Source: a virus
IMG/VR virus record: IMGVR_UViG_3300011187_000026
Location: 1 to 36,726 of that record
Length of the DNA: 36,726 bases
Strand: one strand, 5' to 3'
Shown: positions 1 through 6,353 of the stretch, piece by piece
Layout: every line of letters begins with the position of its first letter
How positions within the stretch are numbered: position 1 is the stretch's first letter
Notes under the pieces: model-generated
The model's input: only the letters and a program-made list of their open reading frames with translations
What the model was told of the DNA's origin: nothing
Databases searched by the model: none
Made by a program: the position numbers and the translations under genes

Positions 1-492
1 AAGAAGAAGGCTTGGGGTGGCAACGAGGAAGAGTGGCCTCGCATCCCTGCCTCCATGACCTGCTTCAAGGACGGCGACAACGACGACCACTTCACCACGC
101 CCCGCGCCGAGTACGCTGGTCACTACATCCTGTCGGCGTCTTCGCCGGGCAACCGCCCGCCGCGCGTCGTGACGAACCGCAAGGGGTCTGATGATCGCTG
201 GATCGACGCGGAGCCGGGCAAGAAGAACGCCCCCTATGCAGGCTGCTGGGTCAACGCTGTGGTCGAGGTCTACGGCCAGAAGAAGGACCCCAAGCGCAAG
301 ATGCCGAACCGCATCAATGCGTCGTTCTCCGTGGTCCAGTTCCTCAAGGATGGCGAAGCGTTCGGTAACTCCGGCGCTGATCCCGATGACATCCTGAACG
401 AGGATGATGTCTCCTACGAAGGCGACATGGGCGACGACTACGAAGAGGGCTATGGCGGCCCCGAAGAGCAGGAAGAAGACGACTTGCTCTAA
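1..492 (+). CDS. T7 gp2.5-like single-stranded DNA-binding protein (DUF2815 family), 5'-truncated
   Basis: The reading frame is open from the first base of the window, so the N-terminus lies outside; the first ATG inside is at 55 but the upstream codons (KKKAWGG...) continue the protein. The visible part has the DUF2815 / gp2.5-like pattern: a YAGCWVNAVVEVYGQ strand, then NRINASFSVVQFLKDGEAFG. It ends in a very acidic tail (EEGYGGPEEQEEDDLL), as phage and bacterial ssDNA-binding proteins do, where the tail recruits replication partners. In family members the protein coats single-stranded DNA during replication and recombination. Its place directly upstream of the polymerase fits a replication operon. 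Identification rests on remembered family patterns, not on a search. Confidence 0.8.
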   Translation, partial: KKKAWGGNEEEWPRIPASMTCFKDGDNDDHFTTPRAEYAGHYILSASSPGNRPPRVVTNRKGSDDRWIDAEPGKKNAPYAGCWVNAVVEVYGQKKDPKRKMPNRINASFSVVQFLKDGEAFGNSGADPDDILNEDDVSYEGDMGDDYEEGYGGPEEQEEDDLL

Positions 493-545
493 GGCCGCCG
501 GGGGTGGGGAAACTCGCCCCCTCCACACACTCATGAGGACCAGAC

Positions 546-830
546 ATGAACAAGAAAATCAGAGATCTCTTAGAACAACTCCAGACTGCTATGGCAGAGC
601 AGGTCGAGGTCCGGGAAGAGGCCCCCCGTCGGACAATCTCGCGAAAATCCAAGAACGTCCAACTAGGCACTATGTTCGATTTTCCGACTTTCGGATGGCA
701 GATGGTGACAGGGTTTGAATGTCTGCATGGGGACGACGAAGGCTGGAATAACGTGCTGGGAAACCTACGGTGGGGAACCCGGTCAGAGAACATGATCGAG
801 GCTTGGGCTAACGGGAGGAGGAGTCGGTGA
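546..830 (+). CDS. Small protein ending in an HNH-endonuclease-like remnant
   Basis: This is a 94-residue ORF with a good Shine-Dalgarno (GAGG at 535-538, 7 nt before the ATG). Its stop overlaps the GTG start of the polymerase gene (GTGA). Residues 1-36 form a charged, probably helical segment. Residues 61-90 match the C-terminal half of phage HNH homing endonucleases: H61, two Asn at 68-69, then NLRWGTRSEN at 73-82. The N-terminal part of the HNH core (the first His and the preceding 'LVALAF.GP'-type strand) is missing. It is best read as a truncated HNH gene fused to unrelated N-terminal sequence, probably without nuclease activity. The position next to polymerase is typical of homing genes that sit beside their target. 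Whether the first 50 residues have an independent function is unknown. Confidence 0.6.
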   Translation: MNKKIRDLLEQLQTAMAEQVEVREEAPRRTISRKSKNVQLGTMFDFPTFGWQMVTGFECLHGDDEGWNNVLGNLRWGTRSENMIEAWANGRRSR

Positions 831-3712
831 AAGACATTCTGAACATAGATTTCGAGACCTTCAGCGAAACGGACCTGACGAAAGTTGGGTCCGATGTCTA
901 TTCTCGCGACCGCAGCACGGAGGTCCTGATGGCCGCTGTGAGCCTGAATGACAGCGAAGAGGAGCAGTGGATACCGGAGGAGGGGCAGGATATGCCCCGG
1001 TGGCTGGATGAGGCCATGGAAAGCCCGGATGTCGAGAAGTGGGCATGGAACGCCCCGTTTGAGATGAATATCAATCGGAACTGCCTCGGTCGGCCTGTAG
1101 ACATCAGGCAGTGGCGCTGTACCATGGCGCTGGCCCAGATGTGCGGATACCCCGGCCAGCTTGAGAAGGCTGGCCCTGCCGTTGGCTTGTCCATGGACAA
1201 GCTGAAGATCGCGGACGGCAAGAAGCTGATGCGCAAGTTCTCGATGCGCAAGAAGAGCCGCAAGAAGGCCAGCATGGGCCAGATGCTCCGAACCTATTGG
1301 TACGAGGACATCGAGTCGTGGGAAGACTACCTCGAATACAACCGAGGCGACGTGCGCGCGGAGAAAGCTATCAGGAAGCTGGTGCTGCCCTATGGCCCGC
1401 CAGAGCATGAGTGGCAGCTATGGGAACTCGACCAGACGATCAACCAGCGCGGCCTGCCGATCAACCTCGACATGGTTCGCAATGCCTCCAGCCTCTACGC
1501 GGAAAGCTACGCCATCGGGTTCCGGCAGATGCAGGAACTCACACACCTGTCGAACCCGATGTCCACGCAGCAGTTGCTCCCGTGGCTCAAGGGCAACGGG
1601 TATCCTTTTGACGACCTGAAGAAGGGCCACGTCAAGCAGGCGCGGTCCTATTTTGACCGGAAGCCCGACCACTGGGACGAGGCCCAGTGGCAGGAGTTCT
1701 GCTGGAACTTCGACCTCCGAGACGTGCTAGATCAGCGCCTCGAACTGTCGCGCTCGTCCATTGCCAAGTTCGACGCCCTGTTGCGCGCGACCGTGCCCTA
1801 CGATGACGGCCAACATGGCCTGCTGAGATACACTCTTCAGTTCGCCGGGGCACAACGGACAGCACGCTGGGCCGGTCGGATTTTCCAGCCTCAGAACTTG
1901 CCCCGCCCTGAAAAGAAGTTCGAGAAAGAGATCGAGATGCACGCGGCGAATGTCGCCACGCTGGACCGCGAGAGCATCGAACTGATCTACCCCAACACGT
2001 TCGATCTGCTGGCCTCGACCATCCGCCCGGCGGCTCAGGCCCCAGAAGGCATGATGTTCATCGACGCTGACCTGAACGCCATCGAGAACCGTGTCCTTGG
2101 CTGGCTCTCACGGTGCGACAAAATCCTCCGCGTCTTCAAAGAGAACCGCGACCCCTACGTCGATTTTGCGACCTACCTTTTCCACCAGACCTACGAGAAG
2201 CTGATCGCGGAGTATTACGCGGGCGACGGCTCCAAGAGGACAATCGCCAAGCCGGGGGTCCTCGGGTGTTTGAAAGGCGAAACCCCAGTCCTGACGCAGC
2301 ACGGCTGGAAGGCTATTGTGGAACTCCGCCACGACGACTGGCTGCATGATGGAGCCAAGTGGGTACGTCACGACGGCGTAGTTTTCAAAGGGTATCAGAA
2401 GGTGCTGTGTGGGTCAGGAATACATGCTACTCCCGATCACAGGTTTTTGGCCTATGAGGGATGGCACGAATGGCAACTGGTATCCCAGCAACAGACGTTG
2501 AAATCGGCTCTCGGTATGGGGAATGGCGTGTTCTCAAAAACAGAGGGTCTTCACGCAGCACCGGAAAGCTATTTCTTTGCTCGTGCCGATGTGGTCGAGA
2601 ACGAGTCATACCAAGATCAAACCTCGTCAGAGGATTATCCACTCGTTGCACCGGATGCGCTTCTTCTGACCGTCGCTCCGACATCGGAAAAAGGGTTGGC
2701 CCAAAACTGTTCGACCTTCTCGCAAATCGTTTCTACGCTGCGAGATCGCGTTGTGAAAACCCAGATAACAGTGCCTACGAATACTACGGCGGGCGTGGAA
2801 TATGTATGCGGTTCGACAGCGCGTTCGAGTGGGTTGCGTACCTTGTGGACTGGCTCAAATCAGATGGATTATTCGAAGTTGATCGGATCGACAACGACGG
2901 TGATTACGTCGAGGGGAATCTACGACTTGCAACCCGATCAGAACAAAACTCAAACCGCAGACACTTGGGACATCTTGAATACGGGGGATTATGCCCGGTT
3001 CGCGGTCCTGACGGACGATGGCTGCCTCGTCGCGCATAATTGTGGGTACATGCTAGGCCCCGGCCAGACCTATGAGGACCGCAGCACAGGCGAGATCGAG
3101 GCTACCGGCCTTCTGGGCTACGCTTGGGGCATGGGCGTCAAGCATTTTACACCCGAAGAGTCCAAGCTGTCCGTCGATACCTTCCGTCGCGAGTTCAAGG
3201 AGGTCAAATCCTACTGGTATGGCATCGAACGCGCGGCCATGAAGTGCATCAAGACAGGGAAGCCGCAAGACTTCGATCAGGTCCGTTTCGACCTCAAGGG
3301 ACCCTACATGCGTATCCGCCTGCCCAGCGGTCGTCACCTCCACTACAAGGACCCGAAGATCGAGTCCAAGCGCGCGCCTTGGGGGGACATGAAGGATACG
3401 ATCACCTACCTCGGCCTGAGCGATAAGAAGCAGTGGGTACGCCAGCAGACGCATCCGGGCAAGCTGACCGAGAACGTGGACCAAGCGATCAGCCGCGACC
3501 TTCTGGCGAACGGCATGATGATCGCACATCACCGGCACAAGCTGGACATCAGGCTCCACGTCCACGACCAGATCATCGCCCTCACGACCGAGGAGAAAGC
3601 AGACCACGATCTCGCGATCCTGCGGGACTGCATGGAGGAGAAGCCCCGGTGGGCGCAAGACCTCCCCCTTGGTTCCGCTGGGTTCAAGACCAAGGTGTTT
3701 AAAAAAGATTAG
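827..3712 (+). CDS. Family A DNA polymerase with 3'-5' exonuclease domain, interrupted by an intein
   Basis: This phage replicative polymerase is encoded as a 961-residue precursor, about 703 residues after removal of the 258-residue intein. The start is GTG at 827, preceded by a strong GGAGGAG at about 813-820. The N-terminal exonuclease shows NIDFETF (Asp8, Glu10), a NAPFE motif II and YNRGDV motif III. The polymerase domain shows motif A with DADLNAIENR (D413, D415), motif B (O-helix) KRTIAKPGVLG|CGYMLG split by the intein, and motif C HVHDQ (H913-D914-Q915). Most family A enzymes have HDE in motif C, so the Gln is noteworthy. Activity requires protein splicing, because the insertion falls in the nucleotide-binding helix. 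The gene lies between the HNH-like ORF and nuclease/helicase genes, which makes a replication operon. Assignment is firm. Confidence 0.95.
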   Translation: MKDILNIDFETFSETDLTKVGSDVYSRDRSTEVLMAAVSLNDSEEEQWIPEEGQDMPRWLDEAMESPDVEKWAWNAPFEMNINRNCLGRPVDIRQWRCTMALAQMCGYPGQLEKAGPAVGLSMDKLKIADGKKLMRKFSMRKKSRKKASMGQMLRTYWYEDIESWEDYLEYNRGDVRAEKAIRKLVLPYGPPEHEWQLWELDQTINQRGLPINLDMVRNASSLYAESYAIGFRQMQELTHLSNPMSTQQLLPWLKGNGYPFDDLKKGHVKQARSYFDRKPDHWDEAQWQEFCWNFDLRDVLDQRLELSRSSIAKFDALLRATVPYDDGQHGLLRYTLQFAGAQRTARWAGRIFQPQNLPRPEKKFEKEIEMHAANVATLDRESIELIYPNTFDLLASTIRPAAQAPEGMMFIDADLNAIENRVLGWLSRCDKILRVFKENRDPYVDFATYLFHQTYEKLIAEYYAGDGSKRTIAKPGVLGCLKGETPVLTQHGWKAIVELRHDDWLHDGAKWVRHDGVVFKGYQKVLCGSGIHATPDHRFLAYEGWHEWQLVSQQQTLKSALGMGNGVFSKTEGLHAAPESYFFARADVVENESYQDQTSSEDYPLVAPDALLLTVAPTSEKGLAQNCSTFSQIVSTLRDRVVKTQITVPTNTTAGVEYVCGSTARSSGLRTLWTGSNQMDYSKLIGSTTTVITSRGIYDLQPDQNKTQTADTWDILNTGDYARFAVLTDDGCLVAHNCGYMLGPGQTYEDRSTGEIEATGLLGYAWGMGVKHFTPEESKLSVDTFRREFKEVKSYWYGIERAAMKCIKTGKPQDFDQVRFDLKGPYMRIRLPSGRHLHYKDPKIESKRAPWGDMKDTITYLGLSDKKQWVRQQTHPGKLTENVDQAISRDLLANGMMIAHHRHKLDIRLHVHDQIIALTTEEKADHDLAILRDCMEEKPRWAQDLPLGSAGFKTKVFKKD
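2456..2460 (+). promoter_or_regulatory. Ribosome-binding site for the nested HNH gene
   Basis: GAGGG at 2456-2460 lies 9 nt before the ATG at 2470. An in-frame ATG at 2461 is directly adjacent to the site and therefore too close, so 2470 is the preferred start. The site lies inside polymerase/intein coding sequence. Confidence 0.6.
2470..3039 (+). CDS. HNH homing endonuclease nested out of frame inside the polymerase intein
   Basis: This 189-residue protein is in the -1 (+2) frame relative to the polymerase. It begins with the usual N-terminal module of phage HNH proteins, IGSRYGEWRVL, followed by a zinc-ribbon-like Cys pattern (C37, C39, C41 and C60, C63). The HNH-type core follows: RSRCENPDNSAYEYYGGRGI (92-111), then DRIDNDGDY (138-146) and NLRLATRSEQNSNRR (150-164). 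These are the conserved elements of free-standing phage homing endonucleases, and the protein looks full length. Its last ~25 residues are the out-of-frame reading of intein blocks F/G and show no family similarity. The TAA stop overlaps the intein's His-Asn codons. Codon use looks normal for a phage gene. The probable role is homing of the intein or its host gene into uninterrupted polymerase alleles; this is inferred and not shown. Confidence 0.82.
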   Translation: MATGIPATDVEIGSRYGEWRVLKNRGSSRSTGKLFLCSCRCGRERVIPRSNLVRGLSTRCTGCASSDRRSDIGKRVGPKLFDLLANRFYAARSRCENPDNSAYEYYGGRGICMRFDSAFEWVAYLVDWLKSDGLFEVDRIDNDGDYVEGNLRLATRSEQNSNRRHLGHLEYGGLCPVRGPDGRWLPRRA

Positions 3713-3720
3713 TGATTACA

Positions 3721-3861
3721 ATGTCTTATAGACCTATCGACATAGACGGCCAGAGGAATAGGCCGCTTCGGAAGCTGGTCAACCTCGGTCTGGCAAAGCC
3801 GTGCATAGGCCCAAGGGGAAGTTGCCTGAAGGTAGAGGGGGTCGAACCAGTCGATGCGTGA
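3721..3861 (+). CDS. Hypothetical 46-residue protein
   Basis: This short ORF (begins MSYRPIDIDGQRNRPLRK, ends VEGVEPVDA) fills the gap between polymerase and the VRR-NUC gene. Its last codons overlap the next start (gATGcgTGA), which is the coupling style used throughout this window. It is basic in the first half. There is no clear Shine-Dalgarno and no recognised domain. The alternative is that it is only a leader through which ribosomes reach the nuclease gene. Support comes from position and overlap alone. Confidence 0.45.
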   Translation: MSYRPIDIDGQRNRPLRKLVNLGLAKPCIGPRGSCLKVEGVEPVDA

Positions 3862-4174
3862 ATCTGCCATCGAGATGCCTGTCGTTTCACGCGCGAAAGC
3901 TGCGGGATACTTCGAGCGCAAGGTGCAGTGGCCGGGCCGCAAGGGTGCGCCGGATCGGGTGTTCTCTCGCGAGGATCGGGGCACAGTCTGGATTGAGTTC
4001 AAGGCTCCCGGCGAGAAGCCTCGACGCTCTCAGGTTCTTGAGCATGAGCGCATGAGAGCCGCAGGCATGGAGGTCCATGTGTGTGATAACATAGAAGACG
4101 CCTTGCGCATCCTTTGGATACTGCCGGGCAGCAACAATGGACCCAGATTAGATGATGGGATGGGGATGATATGA
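3854..4174 (+). CDS. VRR-NUC domain nuclease
   Basis: This 106-residue protein has the compact VRR-NUC fold signature of the PD-(D/E)xK superfamily: KGAPDRVF (catalytic Asp), then a strand with IEFKAPGEKPRRSQ (the E-x-K pair and the conserved Gln), then an HERMRAAGMEVHVCD helix-strand. Family members are small, metal-dependent, structure-specific nucleases often found beside phage helicases. The start at 3854 is supported by an AGAGGGGG tract about 12 nt upstream. The stop overlaps the helicase start (ATGA). Residues after about 90 are an extension that is not part of the domain. The likely role is processing branched DNA during replication or before packaging, together with the adjacent helicase. 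Confidence 0.85.
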   Translation: MRESAIEMPVVSRAKAAGYFERKVQWPGRKGAPDRVFSREDRGTVWIEFKAPGEKPRRSQVLEHERMRAAGMEVHVCDNIEDALRILWILPGSNNGPRLDDGMGMI

Positions 4175-5670
4175 AGCCTGTAGACCCCAAGCACTTGACC
4201 GACATAGAGGCCATAGAGATGATCTATGGGCCTCCCGAGGAGGTTCTGACCTACGCTCACTTCAGGCCGTACCAGAAGTGGATGGCGCAGAAGATGATCG
4301 AGTTGCCGGGGGTCTACATCGGCGCGGAGATGGGGCTGGGGAAGACAGCAGCGGTCCTCTACGCCGTCCAACACCTCCTCAAGAAGGGACTCATCAAGAA
4401 CGTCCTCATCATCGCCCCTCTCCGGGTGGCCGAGGAAACGTGGCCGGAGGAGATCGCCAAGTGGGACTTTGCCCGGCACCTGAAATATCGGGTGGTCACA
4501 GGAGACGAACCTCAGCGCCGGGCTGCTCTCAAGGTTGGTCCTTGCCAGATCACCATCGTCAATCGCGAGAATTTGCTCTGGCTCCTGAAGGGCCTTGGGG
4601 TGAAGCGGTGGAACTTCGACCTGATCGTCTACGATGAAGCGAGCAGGCTGAAGAAAGGCGTCATCCAAACGAATCCGAAACCACGAGAAGATGGTTCGGT
4701 CTCCCTGCCGCGCAGGACCGAACTCGGATGCCTGATGAAGGTCTACGACAAGACGACCAAGATCATCGAACTCTCGGGAACGCCCAGCCCCAATGGCCTG
4801 ATTGACCTCTATGGCCCCATCCTCGCCATCGACCGAGGGGAGCGTCTGGGCAAGTCCATGAACGCCTATAAGCAGCGGTGGTTCCGGGAGATACGGAAGA
4901 CCAATAAGGTCGAGCCTATGCCCGGCTCCGAAGAAGCGATCATGGGCCGGATCAAGGACATCTTCTTCAGCTTGCGCGAGGAAGACTACCTCGACCTGCC
5001 TCCCCTGATTCCGGTGGACCACGAAGTCCACTTGAGCAAGTCCGAGATGGCGGGCTACCGGGAGTTCGAGCGAGAAACCGCGTTCGAGGTGCTGGATCGC
5101 TGGGGGGAGCCAGAGATCATTGAAGCGGTCAACAATGGCGTCCTGACAGGCAAGCTGCTGCAATATGCCAACGGGAGTCTATATCGGGAGGACAAGAGTG
5201 CCTTCAAGGTTCACGACCACAAGCTGGACGTTCTTGAGTCCATCGTAGAAGAAGCTGCGGGTCGGCCAATACTGGTTGCCTATAGCTTCAAATTTGATAA
5301 GGATGCTATCAAGAAGCGTTTTCCTTGGTGTCGGATATTTGGTGAAGGCCGGAACGACATGAGGGACTGGAACGAGGGTAAGATTAAGATGCTGGTGACG
5401 CACCCGTCCAGCGCGGGCCATGGGCTTAATTTCCAGAAGGCGTCGAACATAGCCGTGTGGTATGGGCTTACCTTTTCCTTAGAACTATATAGGCAGTTTA
5501 TAAAGAGACTGCACAGGTCAGGACAAAAGCAAGATCGGGTTTTCCTCCATAGGATTTTAGCCGTGGGGACGGGAGATTACGATGTTCTGGATGTTCTCAA
5601 AGACCGAGGTGCTACTCAAGACCAGATAACAGACGCGGTTAGAATTAGGTTAGAGAAGGCGGCACGATGA
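4171..5670 (+). CDS. SNF2-family (superfamily 2) helicase/translocase
   Basis: This 499-residue ATPase has all main SF2/SNF2 motifs: FRPYQKWM (31-38, Q-like), Walker A GAEMGLGKTA (51-60), Walker B LIVYDEAS (DEAS at 155-158), motif III SGTP (202-205), and motif VI QFIKRLHRSGQ (442-452) with its arginine finger. It has the size of the short phage version that lacks accessory chromatin domains. It starts within the ATGA overlap with the VRR-NUC gene and its own stop overlaps the TerS start, so the three genes are translationally coupled. It probably unwinds or remodels DNA for the family A polymerase. The last ~150 codons are visibly more AT-rich than the rest. Assignment is strong; the exact substrate is unknown. 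Confidence 0.92.
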   Translation: MKPVDPKHLTDIEAIEMIYGPPEEVLTYAHFRPYQKWMAQKMIELPGVYIGAEMGLGKTAAVLYAVQHLLKKGLIKNVLIIAPLRVAEETWPEEIAKWDFARHLKYRVVTGDEPQRRAALKVGPCQITIVNRENLLWLLKGLGVKRWNFDLIVYDEASRLKKGVIQTNPKPREDGSVSLPRRTELGCLMKVYDKTTKIIELSGTPSPNGLIDLYGPILAIDRGERLGKSMNAYKQRWFREIRKTNKVEPMPGSEEAIMGRIKDIFFSLREEDYLDLPPLIPVDHEVHLSKSEMAGYREFERETAFEVLDRWGEPEIIEAVNNGVLTGKLLQYANGSLYREDKSAFKVHDHKLDVLESIVEEAAGRPILVAYSFKFDKDAIKKRFPWCRIFGEGRNDMRDWNEGKIKMLVTHPSSAGHGLNFQKASNIAVWYGLTFSLELYRQFIKRLHRSGQKQDRVFLHRILAVGTGDYDVLDVLKDRGATQDQITDAVRIRLEKAAR

Positions 5671-6353
5671 GCGATATTGATGATCGGATGCAGCAGCACA
5701 CCCAGAAAGGCCAGACCGGGCTTGGCCTCGCAGATAGCGCGCTGCAAGGCGTGTCCGTCAGCTTTCTGGCGCAGGTCTTCCAGCTTGACCCGGCGAAGGT
5801 GAAACGCCTTCTGGTGAACTGCCCGATCAAGCACAGCCAGAAGCGCGGCAAGACCCAGACCCAGCACCTCTACGACCTCGCCACGGCGGCCCAGTATCTT
5901 GTGGAGCCTAAGATCAGCGTCGAGGACGTGCTGAAGCAGATCAAGCGCGAGGACCTTCCCCCGGCTATCAACACGGCGTTCTGGGATGCGCAGTTGAAGC
6001 GGCAGAAGTGGGAGGAGAACGCTGGGCAGCTTTGGAGGACCGAGACGGCCCGGTCGGTCATCGGCGGTATGTTCCAGACGGTCAAGTTCACGATCCAACT
6101 TTGGGGGGACACTATCGAGCGCCAGACCGGGCTTACGGAAGACCAGCGTGAGGTCTTGAACAGCATGACCGACACACTCCAGCAGGAGATGTTCGACTCG
6201 CTCCAAGAGAACGCTCAAACCCACATGACAGGCCCCCAGCTTGCGGAGTTGAACGATATGCTGACGGAAGCCAAGAAGGGTTCCACGGTCCTTTTGAACC
6301 CTGCTCTGAAGGAAGAAGACAGCGATGCTGATGACTACTCCGACCTTATCTGA
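5667..6353 (+). CDS. Terminase small subunit (DUF1441/Nu1-like)
   Basis: This 228-residue protein lies directly before the large terminase and overlaps it by 29 nt. Residues about 25-60 look like a DNA-binding winged/helix-turn-helix segment (SVSFLAQVFQLDPAKVKRLL...), as in DUF1441 small terminases. The middle (about 105-135) is a charged helix and the C-terminus is acidic (EEDSDADDYSDLI). It should recognise the phage packaging site and deliver DNA to TerL. Identification combines position, length and general DUF1441 resemblance. The ATGA overlap with the helicase gene links replication and packaging genes on one transcript. Confidence 0.75.
   Translation: MSDIDDRMQQHTQKGQTGLGLADSALQGVSVSFLAQVFQLDPAKVKRLLVNCPIKHSQKRGKTQTQHLYDLATAAQYLVEPKISVEDVLKQIKREDLPPAINTAFWDAQLKRQKWEENAGQLWRTETARSVIGGMFQTVKFTIQLWGDTIERQTGLTEDQREVLNSMTDTLQQEMFDSLQENAQTHMTGPQLAELNDMLTEAKKGSTVLLNPALKEEDSDADDYSDLI

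Larger units (their letters stand above)
2267..3040 (+). mobile_element. Mini-intein in the polymerase O-helix motif (residues 481-738)
   Basis: The 258-residue insertion starts at Cys481 (block A: CLKGETPVLTQHGW). It has the block B Thr-x-x-His pattern in HATPDHRFL. It ends with block F/G DILNTGDYARFAV...LVAHN followed by Cys739 as the +1 extein nucleophile. All four chemical splicing positions (Cys1, block B His, terminal His-Asn, Cys+1) are present. Joining the exteins gives the uninterrupted motif PGVLGCGYMLG. There is no in-frame LAGLIDADG or HNH domain. Between about 2470 and 2960 the polymerase frame encodes a low-similarity Ser/Thr-rich linker. That same DNA encodes an HNH endonuclease in another frame. 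Confidence 0.92.

Noticed and set aside
493-545. Possible terminator in the G/C-rich gap after the ssDNA-binding gene
   Set aside because: GGGGG and CCCCC tracts can pair, but only weakly and with a large loop and no U-tract; not enough to call.
344-1408. Long minus-strand ORF of 354 codons opposite the polymerase gene
   Set aside because: It is the mirror of GC-rich coding sequence, has no recognisable domain and lies opposite confidently identified genes.
2461-3039. Idea that the HNH frame reflects a frameshift error in an otherwise in-frame HNH intein
   Set aside because: The polymerase frame is open across the whole region and leads correctly into blocks F/G and Cys+1. Two compensating errors would be needed, and the HNH frame has its own start, Shine-Dalgarno and stop.
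827-3712. Group I intron in the polymerase gene
   Set aside because: The reading frame continues through the insertion and the ends carry intein chemistry residues; there is no need for RNA splicing.
4030-5163. Minus-strand ORF of 377 codons opposite the helicase
   Set aside because: Antisense shadow of the helicase; Leu/Val/Asp-rich composition typical of reversed GC-rich codons, no family pattern.
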